Of a DNA stretch of 64,000 nt, positions 34,105 through 43,512 are shown piece after piece. Positions within the stretch are counted from its first letter, which is position 1, and every line of letters begins with the position of its first letter. A program made the position numbers and the translations under genes. The stretch lies in assembly GCF_000812875.1 (NCBI RefSeq), contig NZ_JSYK01000003.1, forward strand, positions 744,001 to 808,000. Direction: 5' to 3'. The notes beneath the pieces are model-generated. The model did not search any database, was not told the origin of the DNA, and was given only the letters and a program-made list of their open reading frames with translations. The DNA comes from Kaistella solincola (GTDB taxonomy: Bacteria > Bacteroidota > Bacteroidia > Flavobacteriales > Weeksellaceae).

Positions 34105-35883
34105 TTACTCGGTGTGACCGTACATTTCGTTATACAAGTTGATGTATTTTTCCTTCACCGCTTTTCTTTTCAGTTTCAGCGTTGGAGTTAGTAAACCAAG
34201 TTCGATTGACCAGATATCGGGCGTCAGTTCAAATCTTTTAATCTGTTCCCAGTTTCCTAATTTGGTATTCAGATAATCGATTTCTTTTTTGATTCGCTCT
34301 TTCAATTCCGGACTTTTTACGATTTCCGCCGGTGTGTCACCAATTTTCAGTTCTTTTCTTTCTGCCCAGTTTTTAATAAAATTGAAATCCGGCTGTACGA
34401 GCGCGGTTGGCATTTTTTCGCCGTCACCAACTACCATAATTTGTTCGATAAATTTCGAAGCTTTCGCTAAATTTTCAATAACCTGCGGCGCAATATATTT
34501 TCCGCCCGAAGTTTTGAACATTTCTTTTTTCCGGTCGGTAATGTGCAGATAACCTTCGTCATCAATATGTCCGATGTCACCGGTTTTGAAATAACCTTCT
34601 TCGTTAAAAGCTTCATTGGTCATTTCTTCATTTTTAAAATAACCTTTAAACACCGAAGGACCCTTCACTGTAATTTCACCGTCTTCCTGGATTTTCACAT
34701 CCAAGTTATCCAAAACATGACCAACGGTACCGATTTTTATTTTTCCGAAGCTGTTCACCGAAATCACCGGTGAAGTTTCTGTCAGGCCATAACCTTCCAA
34801 AATCGGGATTCCGGCATTTTGGAACATTTTATTTAATCTTGAAGAAAGCGCAGCAGAACCTGAAACGAGCGTGATGATATTTCCGCCTAATCCTTCGCGC
34901 CATTTAGAAAATACGAGTTTATCAGCGATAATCTCTTTCAAACCGGAAGGTTTTCCGATTTTTTCTTTCGCTTTATTGACACCTAACGCCCAAAGAAAAA
35001 TTTTCGATTTTAAACCGCCGGCGCTGGTTCCCTTGTCATAAATTTTATCGTACACTTTTTCGATAAGCCGTGGCACCACAGACATGATATGGGGCTGAAC
35101 TTCTTTGATGTTTTCGCCCATTTTATCAATGCTTTCCGCAAAATAAATCGCGTAACCATTATATTGATAAAGATAAAAAAGCATGCGCTCGAAAATGTGG
35201 CAAATCGGCAAAAAACTCAGGATTTTGATGTCGCTAAATTCCAATCCTTTTACGCGCGGAATTCTGGGGTTGGAAGCCAAGACATTAGAAACGATATTTT
35301 GGTGGGTCAGCATGACGCCTTTTGGTCTGCCTGTCGTTCCGGAAGTATAAATTAATGTCGCTAAATCCTCGGAATTTATTGATTTTGCTAAATCGTCAAC
35401 TTCATTTTGCGTGGTATCGTCTTTTCCTAAATCGATAATCTCTTGCCAGTTTGCTGCGCCGTCAACCTGTTCGAAGGTGAAAATACCTTGCAGACTCGCC
35501 ACATTTCCTTTAATTTTCTGAACTTTATCGTAAAGCTCTTTATCAGAAACAAAACAATATTTCACTTCTGCATTATTAAAGATAAAATCATAATCTTCCG
35601 AGGAAATACTAGGGTAAACCGGTACGGAAATCGCGCCGATCTGTGAAATTCCCAAGTCCATAACCGCCCATTCTGTCCTTGTTGCCGTAGTAATAAGCGC
35701 AATTTTATCGCCGGGCTGGATGCCGAGTTTTAATAAACCGCGAGAAATTTTATTTCCCTGGTTAATAAATTCGGCTGTTGATATTTTTTCCCACTTTCCA
35801 TTGTGTTTGGTTACAAACATGTCATCCCGGGAATAATTTTCCAGAGCGTGATGTGCGAAATCAAAAATTCTTTTTATTGACAT
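34105..35883 (-). CDS. fadD: long-chain acyl-CoA synthetase (AMP-binding)
   Basis: 592 residues. The adenylate-forming signature is TLIYTSGTTGRPKGVMLTHQN near residue 180; GYGLTETSPVISVN and YFKTGDIGHIDDEGYLHITDRKKE give the later motifs. It activates long-chain fatty acids with ATP and CoA. The divergent neighbour is an acyl-CoA dehydrogenase, so the pair probably feeds beta-oxidation. The symbol is by function; the 590-residue Bacteroidota form resembles the eukaryote-type ACSL branch. Confidence 0.9.
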   Translation of the reverse strand: MSIKRIFDFAHHALENYSRDDMFVTKHNGKWEKISTAEFINQGNKISRGLLKLGIQPGDKIALITTATRTEWAVMDLGISQIGAISVPVYPSISSEDYDFIFNNAEVKYCFVSDKELYDKVQKIKGNVASLQGIFTFEQVDGAANWQEIIDLGKDDTTQNEVDDLAKSINSEDLATLIYTSGTTGRPKGVMLTHQNIVSNVLASNPRIPRVKGLEFSDIKILSFLPICHIFERMLFYLYQYNGYAIYFAESIDKMGENIKEVQPHIMSVVPRLIEKVYDKIYDKGTSAGGLKSKIFLWALGVNKAKEKIGKPSGLKEIIADKLVFSKWREGLGGNIITLVSGSAALSSRLNKMFQNAGIPILEGYGLTETSPVISVNSFGKIKIGTVGHVLDNLDVKIQEDGEITVKGPSVFKGYFKNEEMTNEAFNEEGYFKTGDIGHIDDEGYLHITDRKKEMFKTSGGKYIAPQVIENLAKASKFIEQIMVVGDGEKMPTALVQPDFNFIKNWAERKELKIGDTPAEIVKSPELKERIKKEIDYLNTKLGNWEQIKRFELTPDIWSIELGLLTPTLKLKRKAVKEKYINLYNEMYGHTE

Positions 35884-36021
35884 ATCAGATATTTTATAGA
35901 GGATAAATTATGAAATTTGTAAACCTTCATGGTTTTATGTAAAAATATCAAATTTATTTAAACCTGCAACAAGTATTGTGAGGTAAATTTTAAATAAGTT
36001 TTTTACTTTTTAGAAATATTG

Positions 36022-36029
36022 TAAATTTA
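36022..36029 (+). promoter_or_regulatory. -7 element of the acyl-CoA dehydrogenase gene
   Basis: TAAATTTA differs at the last base from TAnnTTTG, 22 bases before the ATG at 36052. Confidence 0.45.
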
Positions 36030-36051
36030 CGGTCTAACAATTTTTTATTTT

Positions 36052-37197
36052 ATGGATTTTAATTTATCTGAAGAACAGTTGATGATTCAGCAAGCCGCCA
36101 GAGATTTTGCACAAACCGAACTTTTACCCGGCGTTATCGAGCGAGACAACCAACAGAAGTTTCCCTACGAACAGGTAAAAAAAATGGGCGAATTGGGACT
36201 GCTCGGAATGATGGTAGACCCGAAATACGGCGGCGCCGGAATGGACAGCGTTTCTTATGTGCTCGCAATGGAAGAAATCGCGAAAGTTGATGCGTCAGCA
36301 GCCGTAGTAATGTCTGTTAATAATTCTTTGGTTTGCGCAGGATTGGAAAAATTCTGTAACGAAGAGCAAAAAATGAAATACCTGAAACCACTTGCAAGTG
36401 GCGAAGTAATCGGTGCTTTTGCGTTGTCGGAACCTGAAGCGGGATCCGATGCGACTTCTCAGCAAACAACTGCTGTTGACAAAGGTGATCACTATATTTT
36501 AAATGGAACGAAAAACTGGATTACCAACGGTGGTAACGCGACTTATTATATCGTAATTGCGCAAACAGACCCGGAAAAAAAACATAAAGGAATTAACGCT
36601 TTTATCGTGGAGAGAAGTTGGAAAGGTTTTGAAATCGGTCCGAAAGAAGATAAATTAGGAATCCGCGGAAGTGACACGCATTCGTTGCTATTCACGGACG
36701 TTGTCATACCAAAAGAAAACAGAATTGGTGAAGACGGTTTCGGCTTCAACTTTGCAATGGCTGTGCTTAATGGCGGCCGCATCGGTATTGCGTCTCAAGC
36801 TTTGGGAATTGCTTCCGGCGCGTACGAACTTGCATTAAAGTATGCGAAAACCAGAAAAGCTTTTAAAACGGAAATTATCAACCACCAGGCAATCGCTTTC
36901 AAACTTGCAGATATGGCAACATCCATTATGGCTGCCAGAATGTTGTGCTATAAAGCAGCGGTAGAAAAAGATGAAGGAAAAGATATTTCGGAAATCGGTG
37001 CGATGGCGAAATTATACGCTTCACAGGTTGCAATGGACACTACAATTGAAGCAGTGCAAATTCACGGTGGCTACGGTTATGTAAAAGAATACCACGTAGA
37101 AAGAATGATGCGCGATGCGAAAATCACTCAAATCTACGAAGGAACTTCCGAAATCCAGAAAATCGTAATTTCACGAAGTATTGCTAAAAATAGCTAA
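36052..37197 (+). CDS. acyl-CoA dehydrogenase
   Basis: 381 residues, the common four-domain length. FALSEPEAGSDATSQ and KNWITNGGNATYYIV are the FAD-site signatures, and the C-terminal QIHGGYGYVKEYHVERMMRD and ITQIYEGTSEIQ place the catalytic glutamate in YEGT as in short-chain and butyryl-CoA dehydrogenases. It oxidises acyl-CoA to enoyl-CoA and passes electrons to ETF. Chain-length preference not determinable. A small membrane-protein gene follows after 12 bp. Confidence 0.93.
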   Translation: MDFNLSEEQLMIQQAARDFAQTELLPGVIERDNQQKFPYEQVKKMGELGLLGMMVDPKYGGAGMDSVSYVLAMEEIAKVDASAAVVMSVNNSLVCAGLEKFCNEEQKMKYLKPLASGEVIGAFALSEPEAGSDATSQQTTAVDKGDHYILNGTKNWITNGGNATYYIVIAQTDPEKKHKGINAFIVERSWKGFEIGPKEDKLGIRGSDTHSLLFTDVVIPKENRIGEDGFGFNFAMAVLNGGRIGIASQALGIASGAYELALKYAKTRKAFKTEIINHQAIAFKLADMATSIMAARMLCYKAAVEKDEGKDISEIGAMAKLYASQVAMDTTIEAVQIHGGYGYVKEYHVERMMRDAKITQIYEGTSEIQKIVISRSIAKNS

Positions 37198-37209
37198 AAA
37201 CCTTTTCTT

Positions 37210-37572
37210 ATGAAAAAAATCTGGATTGTTATCATCGCCGTGCTTCTCGTTTTGGGAATTTTCGTTTGGTACAAATACTATTTTGTTTTCGCGGAAGGCG
37301 TGAAATCCGGATATTTAAATTATGCGAATAAAAAAGGCTATATTTTTAAGACCTACGAAGGAAAACTTATTCAGGAAGGTTTCGGCCGCGGAAAAACCGG
37401 CGCGCTGACCAGCTATGAATTTGAATTCTCTGTGGAAAATGAAGCAATTTTTAAGCAACTTGAAGAAAACAGCGGCAAGCAGTTCGATTTACATTATAAG
37501 GAATACAACGGCGCTATACCGTGGCGCGGAAATACGAAATATATTGTCGACCGAATCGTGAATATGAAATAA
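37210..37572 (+). CDS. membrane-anchored protein of unknown function
   Basis: 120 residues. One N-terminal membrane helix (residues 4-22) is followed by KYYFVFAEGVKSGYLNYANK and KTYEGKLIQEGFGRGKTG, a pattern I have seen in Flavobacterial proteins that databases sometimes mislabel 6-phosphogluconate dehydrogenase. The region after the helix is likely periplasmic. It lies 12 bp after the acyl-CoA dehydrogenase gene and is probably co-transcribed, but a functional link is unknown. Confidence 0.7.
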   Translation: MKKIWIVIIAVLLVLGIFVWYKYYFVFAEGVKSGYLNYANKKGYIFKTYEGKLIQEGFGRGKTGALTSYEFEFSVENEAIFKQLEENSGKQFDLHYKEYNGAIPWRGNTKYIVDRIVNMK

Positions 37573-37574
37573 AA

Positions 37575-37614
37575 AGAAAATCCTTTCAGCAATCTGAAAG
37601 GATTTCTTATTTTT
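37575..37614 (+). terminator. terminator
   Basis: AATCCTTTCAG and CTGAAAGGATT pair perfectly around CAAT, followed by CTTATTTTT. Confidence 0.75.
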
Positions 37615-37619
37615 AAAGA

Positions 37620-37862
37620 ATGAAAGAATATATACTTCAGAAAGAACGCATTTTCCATTTCCTTTCTTTGGCGCTTATCGCCGGCTCGCTGTTTCTGCCG
37701 GATCCCATCCACAAAATTGTCGTGCTGGAAACAGGAATTTTAGGACTTCTGATTTTATCCTCCTTAAAACGGCAAAAAATCCTGGTCCTCATTTATCTGT
37801 TTTTATTCTTCGCGGCGGGAATTTTCTATTATTTAATCACGGAAGGCAAACTTCATTTTTAA
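37620..37862 (+). CDS. small membrane protein
   Basis: 80 residues with three hydrophobic segments (FLSLALIAGSLFL, LETGILGLLILSSL, ILVLIYLFLFFAAGIFYYL) and short basic loops. I recognise no family. It begins directly after a terminator and is followed after about 10 bp by the DUF2891 gene, perhaps an operon. Confidence 0.55.
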   Translation: MKEYILQKERIFHFLSLALIAGSLFLPDPIHKIVVLETGILGLLILSSLKRQKILVLIYLFLFFAAGIFYYLITEGKLHF

Positions 37863-37872
37863 ATTTTTGAAG

Positions 37873-38940
37873 ATGAAATACTTTTTACCTTTTACCATTT
37901 TAATGAGCGTATCTTTCCAAAGTCAGTTTTTGCCGAAGCTGACGGATGAAATTTCCCTAAAACTTGCGGAAAAACCTTTGAAATGTATCAATCAGGAATT
38001 TCCGAATAAAACTGCGCATATCATTAATAATGCGACTGAAGTTTCGCTTTCTCCCAGCCAGCTGCATCCCAGTTTTTACGGTTGTTTCGATTGGCATTCT
38101 TCGGTTCATGGACATTGGATGCTCGTGCGCTTACTGAAAACCAAACCACATTTAGAAAATTCTGAGGAAATTTTTAAAATTCTGGAAAATTCATTTCTGG
38201 AAAAAAACGTGCTGGAAGAGGCAAAATATTTCACGAAATACGACATCGCCGCAAACTTCGAAAGAACGTACGGCTGGGCGTGGTTGCTGAAATTAGATGA
38301 AGAACTAGCGACTTGGAATCATCCAAAAGCTAAAATTTGGCATCAGAACTTAAAACCTTTAACCGCCGAAATTCTGCGTCTGTGGAAAGCTTATTTACCA
38401 AAACAAACGTATCCAAACAGAACCGGCGTTCACCCGAATTCGGCATTTGCAATGGCTTTTGCGATTGACTGGGCACGCGCTTCGAATGACAAAGTTTTCG
38501 AAAATCAGTTGATAGAAAAGTCAAAAAACTTCTATTTAAACGACCAGAAAACTCCGGCATATTTGGAACCCGACGGCAGCGATTTTTTCTCACCAAGTTT
38601 AGAAATCGCCGACTTAATGCGAAGGATTCTTCCGCAGAAAGACTTTGTAAAATGGCTCAACAAATTTTACGATAAAAAAAGTGTGGAAAACATTTCGCAG
38701 ATTCCGGTCATCAGCGATATTAATGATTTCCAAACCGTTCATTTGGTCGGACTTTCGTTTAGCAGAGCCTGGTGCATGAAAGGCATTGCAAAAGCGTTAC
38801 CGAAAAATCACCCGCTAAAATGGCATTTTTCTGAAACTTCCGACAAATTTTTAGCGAACGCCTTGCCGTTGCTTTTTCAGGGAAATTACGGCGGCGACCA
38901 TTGGCTCGCAAGTTTTGCAGTCTACGCGATGGAAGAATAA
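37873..38940 (+). CDS. DUF2891 family protein
   Basis: 355 residues from the ATG at 37873. A short signal-like N-terminus (FLPFTILMSVSFQS) suggests export. LHPSFYGCFDWHSSVHGHWM (about residues 56-75) is the hallmark of DUF2891; HPNSAFAMAFAIDWA and YGGDHWLASFAVYAM near the end are also conserved. The alternating hairpin-helix pattern suggests an (alpha/alpha)6 barrel like those of glycoside hydrolases. No activity is established. Confidence 0.82.
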   Translation: MKYFLPFTILMSVSFQSQFLPKLTDEISLKLAEKPLKCINQEFPNKTAHIINNATEVSLSPSQLHPSFYGCFDWHSSVHGHWMLVRLLKTKPHLENSEEIFKILENSFLEKNVLEEAKYFTKYDIAANFERTYGWAWLLKLDEELATWNHPKAKIWHQNLKPLTAEILRLWKAYLPKQTYPNRTGVHPNSAFAMAFAIDWARASNDKVFENQLIEKSKNFYLNDQKTPAYLEPDGSDFFSPSLEIADLMRRILPQKDFVKWLNKFYDKKSVENISQIPVISDINDFQTVHLVGLSFSRAWCMKGIAKALPKNHPLKWHFSETSDKFLANALPLLFQGNYGGDHWLASFAVYAMEE

Positions 38941-38966
38941 TTCTTAAAAAATTAGCCGCTAAAAGC

Positions 38967-40121
38967 CTATTTTTTTGGTAAATACTTCGAATAGTCTGGT
39001 TCTGAATCTTCCGTTTTTGTGTTGCTATTCTTTGGCTTTTCATTCAGATTTTCTGCCGGCTTTTCGTCTAGATTTTCTATATTTTCAGTAGTCGGAATAG
39101 GTGGCGATTTTTGTTGATTTTTCGTTTTAAAATAAATGAGAAAAATAATTCCACCAAACACAAACACTGGCCAGAAGGGCAAAAGTGCTAAAAATATTTT
39201 CTCCAAACCCTCAAAACCACTATTGAATGCGCTCGAAGACTTGCTGCTAAAAGAATCATTTTCGTCCGCTTTTTCCGGTTTCTCAATGGTAGAATTTGGC
39301 ATTCCGCTCGCTAAATCATGATTTTTCTGGATAAGCGTAATTTCCACGGAACCACTTGTATTGCTCATTAAATCTGAACCACGTGAAGTTGTATTTTTCA
39401 GCGTGACATCACCCAATTGCGCCGAAATACTCTGTACAAAATAATCGAAATCGCGCATCGGAATTCGCATTTCCAAATTTTCTTTTTTAATTCCTTCGGA
39501 AGTGGTGAAATTTTCGGAAACCAAATTTCCGTTGCTGTCGCGAAGCTGCTGACGTAAAAGTGCTTTTGCATCTGAAAGGTCTTCAACTTCAATTTCAAGA
39601 AAAGTTTTCTTAATCAACGGATCTTTTGGCGTCGGATTTACAGCAGTTTCCTCACGCTGAACTGGCGGTGCCGAAGGAGTTTCGGGTTGCGCTTCTTTTT
39701 TTTCCTGAGTTTGCTTTAAAATTCGGTCTGCAGTTTTGGATAAAACCGCAATGGCATTTTCACCATTTTTCAAAAGTTGGCTCGCAGAATCTAAAGTTTT
39801 TGCGACTTCGGTTCCGGTTTTTACGTGTTTCGTAATTTTCGTGATTTCTTTGTTCAGCGAATCGATTCGCCAGCTGCCGGATTTCAGCGTGCTGTCAATT
39901 CTTTTCGTCTGTTTTTCAATTTTCGGAATAATAACTTTTTTCGCTATTCCGTTGGAATCGCTGATGTTTTTAGAAATGGAATCTAAAGTTTTCAGACCGT
40001 CATTCGCTTTGGTAAAAAGGCTGTCGGCACGTTTAATCGTATCGGTTGTTTGTGTAAATTCTTGTTTTGAGCAGGAAAAAATTAAAAAAAACAGCAAAAT
40101 AACCGGAAATATTTTTTTCAT
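38967..40121 (-). CDS. coiled-coil lipoprotein with C-terminal membrane helix
   Basis: 384 residues. The signal ends in a lipobox FSC-S (Cys17). Residues about 30-145 are helical heptads rich in Lys, Asp and Ser (coiled coil), followed by a Pro-rich linker (PETPSAPPVQ). Then a domain resembling DUF4349, RIPMRDFDYFVQSISAQLGD, and a membrane helix at about 312-332 (FWPVFVFGGIIFLIYF) and a charged tail. A protein with both a lipid anchor and a membrane helix could span the envelope. Function not known. Confidence 0.72.
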   Translation of the reverse strand: MKKIFPVILLFFLIFSCSKQEFTQTTDTIKRADSLFTKANDGLKTLDSISKNISDSNGIAKKVIIPKIEKQTKRIDSTLKSGSWRIDSLNKEITKITKHVKTGTEVAKTLDSASQLLKNGENAIAVLSKTADRILKQTQEKKEAQPETPSAPPVQREETAVNPTPKDPLIKKTFLEIEVEDLSDAKALLRQQLRDSNGNLVSENFTTSEGIKKENLEMRIPMRDFDYFVQSISAQLGDVTLKNTTSRGSDLMSNTSGSVEITLIQKNHDLASGMPNSTIEKPEKADENDSFSSKSSSAFNSGFEGLEKIFLALLPFWPVFVFGGIIFLIYFKTKNQQKSPPIPTTENIENLDEKPAENLNEKPKNSNTKTEDSEPDYSKYLPKK

Positions 40122-40175
40122 CTTTTATTTAAAATTTTGGTCCCCGAAAGATAATCAAATTGTATTCCTTTAAAA

Positions 40176-40209
40176 ACGAAAAAAGACTCTTTAAATTACT
40201 AAGAGTCTG
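40176..40209 (-). terminator. terminator after prfC
   Basis: AGACTCTT (40184-40191) and AAGAGTCT pair perfectly; on the minus strand the stem is followed by T6. It serves the prfC transcript. Confidence 0.7.
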
Positions 40210-40253
40210 TTAATGAGTCTTTTGAAAATTAATTTTACAAGAACTTTACAAAA

Positions 40254-41849
40254 TTATGAATTCTCAAATTCGCTGATGAAATGCAGTTTCACGTTCGGGA
40301 ATTTTTCCTGAGTCATATGAATCGTAAACGACGAATCCGCAAGGAAAACACGTTGGCCATATTTGTCGCGTGCCATAAACCGCTGTTTCAACCGCGCAAA
40401 TTCCTGGAATTCTTCAGATTTTTCATCCGCTTCAATCCAACACGCTTTATGGATGGAAAGTGGTTCGTAGGTACATTTTGCGCCATATTCATGCTCCAAA
40501 CGGTATTGAATAACTTCGTACTGTAAAGCACCGACAGTCCCGATGACTTTTCGGTTGTTCATTTCCAGAATAAAAAGCTGCGCCACACCTTCGTCCATCA
40601 GTTGGTCAATACCTTTTGCAAGCTGTTTCGCTTTCAACGGATCATCATTGTTTATGTATCGGAAATGTTCCGGCGAAAAGTTCGGGATTCCTTTAAAGCT
40701 TAATTTTTCACCACCAGTCAAAGTATCTCCAATCCTGAAATTTCCCGTGTCGTGAAGCCCGACGATGTCGCCTGGAAAACTTTCATCAACCACTTCTTTT
40801 TTGTCGGCGAAGAAAGCGTTCGGCGAAGAAAATTTCATTTTTTTATTTTCGCGTACAAGCAGATAATTTTCATTTCTTTTAAAGGTTCCGGACACGATTT
40901 TTACGAAAGCCAGACGATCGCGGTGTTTTGGGTCCATATTGGCGTGAATTTTAAAGATAAAGCCGGTAAAATCTTTTTCTTCCGGCTTTACGAGGCGCGA
41001 ATCGCTTTCTTTCGGCTGCGGATTTGGCGCGATTTCGATAAACGCATCGAGCAGTTCGCGAACTCCAAAATTATTTAAGGCAGAACCGAAGAAAACCGGC
41101 TGCAAATCGCCGTTCATATAATTTTCGCGGTTGAATTTCGGGTAAACTTCCTGGATGAGTTCCAGTTCTTCGCGCAAAGTTACCGCAGCTTTTTCACCAA
41201 TCGCTTCATCAACCTTCGGATCGTTGATGTCATCAAATTTTACCGCCGTTCCAATGCGTTGTTTTTTTTCTTCTAAAAAGAGCTGAATATTATTTTCCCA
41301 AATATTATAAATTCCCTGAAACTCGCTTCCCATACCAATCGGCAAAGAAAGTGGCACGACAGACAACCCGAGTTTTTGTTCCACCTCATCCAACAAATCG
41401 AACGCGTCTTTTCCTTCGCGGTCGAGTTTATTGATGAAAACAATCATCGGAATATTGCGCATTCTGCAGACCTGAACGAGCTTTTCAGTTTGTTCTTCCA
41501 CACCTTTGGCCACGTCTACCACCACGATCACCGAATCTACCGCAGTTAAAGTCCGGTAGGTATCTTCAGCGAAATCTTTGTGACCAGGCGTATCTAAAAT
41601 ATTGATTTTGTGATTTTTATACTCAAATGCCAACACGGAAGTCGCCACAGAAATACCTCTTTGGCGTTCAATTTCCATAAAATCGGAAGTTGCACCTTTT
41701 TTAATCTTATTGGATTTTACAGCGCCCGCTTCCTGAATCGCTCCGCCAAAAAGCAAAAGCTTTTCTGTAAGCGTGGTTTTTCCGGCATCAGGGTGGGCAA
41801 TAATTCCAAAGGTTTTTCTTTTCCCTATTTCTTTTAGTAAATCTGACAT
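40254..41849 (-). CDS. prfC: peptide chain release factor 3
   Basis: 531 residues. G1 is AHPDAGKTTLTEKLL, the G2 region RQRGISVATSVL, G3 DTPGHKDF and G4 NKLDREG. Domains II and III follow (FTGFIFKIHANMDPKHRDR). A GTPase that removes release factors 1 and 2 from the ribosome after termination. Length and motifs are complete. Divergent from the CPBP protease gene, with a TTTTTGCAC sequence in its presumed promoter. Confidence 0.95.
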   Translation of the reverse strand: MSDLLKEIGKRKTFGIIAHPDAGKTTLTEKLLLFGGAIQEAGAVKSNKIKKGATSDFMEIERQRGISVATSVLAFEYKNHKINILDTPGHKDFAEDTYRTLTAVDSVIVVVDVAKGVEEQTEKLVQVCRMRNIPMIVFINKLDREGKDAFDLLDEVEQKLGLSVVPLSLPIGMGSEFQGIYNIWENNIQLFLEEKKQRIGTAVKFDDINDPKVDEAIGEKAAVTLREELELIQEVYPKFNRENYMNGDLQPVFFGSALNNFGVRELLDAFIEIAPNPQPKESDSRLVKPEEKDFTGFIFKIHANMDPKHRDRLAFVKIVSGTFKRNENYLLVRENKKMKFSSPNAFFADKKEVVDESFPGDIVGLHDTGNFRIGDTLTGGEKLSFKGIPNFSPEHFRYINNDDPLKAKQLAKGIDQLMDEGVAQLFILEMNNRKVIGTVGALQYEVIQYRLEHEYGAKCTYEPLSIHKACWIEADEKSEEFQEFARLKQRFMARDKYGQRVFLADSSFTIHMTQEKFPNVKLHFISEFENS

Positions 41850-41973
41850 AATTATATTTGAGAGTGCAAAAATCGCTTTTTTTTATGGAAAATGAAAATG
41901 GGAAAAAAGTGCTATAATGCGGCAAATTTTTAATTTTTAAAACCAGTTTAGTTTCCCATCGCTTTAATAAATT

Positions 41974-41981
41974 TATCTTTG
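41974..41981 (+). promoter_or_regulatory. -7 element of the CPBP gene
   Basis: TATCTTTG is an exact match, so translation cannot start at the ATT/ATG region at 41979; the ATG at 41997, 15 bases on, is used. Confidence 0.6.
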
Positions 41982-41996
41982 CGTAAATTATTTTTG

Positions 41997-42830
41997 ATGA
42001 ACCAAAAATCACCAATTCCTCAATTCAATTTCGATTTTGAAGGCGCCATTGCACTTATTTTAGGCGGAATTGCCGGTATCACCTTAATTTCTTTTATCAA
42101 TGTTGCGAGTGTTTTCGGGTTAAATACCAATTTGCAGTATGGCGATTTATTCCTTTTACTATCAAATTCTGCGATGTTTTTGGGTGCAATTTTTTTCTTT
42201 GATTATTTTATTTGTCGTCGCAGAACCGGAAAAAAACTGAACTTCAATTTTTCGCCCACGAATTTCATGACCTACGTTTTGATTTTTCCGATGATGTTGG
42301 GAATGATGTTTATCGCAGAATTTGTCACCGCACAAATTCCTATTACTGGTCCCTTTTTCGGCAAATTTTACGATTATTTTTCCCGGTTGATGGAGCAGAT
42401 GACGTCAAATCCCGCAACGCTCATTGTACTTGCAGTATTTATGGCGCCGCTTTTCGAGGAAATTATTTTCCGCGGAATTATTATGAAAGGTTTGCTGAAC
42501 AAAGGCGTGCGGCCGTTTTATGCGATTTTGATTTCGTCCGTAACTTTCGGATTGGTACATGGTAATCCCTGGCAGTTTGTAGGCGCGGTGATGCTCGGCT
42601 GCGTTTTAGGGCTCGTTTATTACAAAACAAAATCACTGCTTTTACCGATTTTGCTGCACGCTTTCAATAATCTGTGTTCCAGCATTTTGCTTTTTTATAC
42701 CAAAAGTGAAAGTTTTGCGGACGCCGCAAAAATGTCCGAATGGGTTTTTCTCGGCATCGGCATCGTTCTGTTTACCACATTTTATATTTTATTTACCCGA
42801 AAATATCGGGTTCACTATCAAGACCAATAG
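41997..42830 (+). CDS. CPBP family intramembrane metalloprotease
   Basis: 277 residues with about eight hydrophobic helices. The catalytic motifs are FEEIIFRGII (EExxxR), LVHGNPWQF (HxxxN-like) and LLHAFNN near the C-terminus, as in the Rce1/ABI protease family. In bacteria these enzymes may process peptides or prenylated proteins; substrate unknown. rdgB follows 19 bp later and may be co-transcribed. Confidence 0.88.
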   Translation: MNQKSPIPQFNFDFEGAIALILGGIAGITLISFINVASVFGLNTNLQYGDLFLLLSNSAMFLGAIFFFDYFICRRRTGKKLNFNFSPTNFMTYVLIFPMMLGMMFIAEFVTAQIPITGPFFGKFYDYFSRLMEQMTSNPATLIVLAVFMAPLFEEIIFRGIIMKGLLNKGVRPFYAILISSVTFGLVHGNPWQFVGAVMLGCVLGLVYYKTKSLLLPILLHAFNNLCSSILLFYTKSESFADAAKMSEWVFLGIGIVLFTTFYILFTRKYRVHYQDQ

Positions 42831-42849
42831 TCATTAATTAAATTGAATT

Positions 42850-43431
42850 ATGAAGAAAGAAATTCTTGTCGCGACACACAATCAACATAAAAAGGAAGAA
42901 ATTCAGCAGATTTTAGGTGATAATTTTAAAGTCACATCGCTCACTGATTACAATATTCATGATGAGATTGTGGAAGACGGAAATACCTTTCACGAGAACG
43001 CGCGCATAAAAGCTGAATATTGTTTTAAAACCACTGGAAAAGCTAGTCTTGGTGATGATTCCGGCTTGGTTGTAGATGCGTTGGACGGCCGTCCTGGGAT
43101 TTACTCTGCGCGGTATGCCGGCAAACACGATTTTGCAAAAAATATGGCCAAAGTACTGGGAGAAATGGAGCACGAGGAAAACCGAAAAGCTTATTTTGTC
43201 ACGGTAATGTGCTTAATGGATGAAAACGGAGTTCATTATTTTGAAGGAAGAATTTACGGACAGATTCGCAGAGAACTGAGCGGTTCGGAAGGCTTTGGTT
43301 ATGATCCCATTTTTCAGCCGGACAATTACGAAATTACTTTTGCAGAAATGCCCATGGAGGAGAAAAACAAAATCAGTCACCGCCGGAAAGCCATCGATCA
43401 GTTGCTGGATTTTATGGCGGAAGAAGTTTAG
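42850..43431 (+). CDS. rdgB: XTP/dITP diphosphatase
   Basis: 193 residues. VATHNQHKKEEI is the N-terminal nucleotide site, and LGDDSGLVVDALDGRPGIYSARYAG and GFGYDPIF are the Ham1/RdgB signatures. It hydrolyses non-canonical purine nucleotides such as dITP and XTP to keep them out of DNA. Full length. It precedes pheS by 81 bp. Confidence 0.94.
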   Translation: MKKEILVATHNQHKKEEIQQILGDNFKVTSLTDYNIHDEIVEDGNTFHENARIKAEYCFKTTGKASLGDDSGLVVDALDGRPGIYSARYAGKHDFAKNMAKVLGEMEHEENRKAYFVTVMCLMDENGVHYFEGRIYGQIRRELSGSEGFGYDPIFQPDNYEITFAEMPMEEKNKISHRRKAIDQLLDFMAEEV

Positions 43432-43484
43432 AAATTCTGTAAAATTTACCCAAAAAGCGGCCAGTTTTTTTGATCTAAAAACCG

Positions 43485-43492
43485 TATTTTTG
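43485..43492 (+). promoter_or_regulatory. -7 element of pheS
   Basis: TATTTTTG matches TAnnTTTG, 20 bases before the ATG at 43513. Confidence 0.5.
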
Positions 43493-43512
43493 CACTCACT
43501 ATATTTAAGAAG

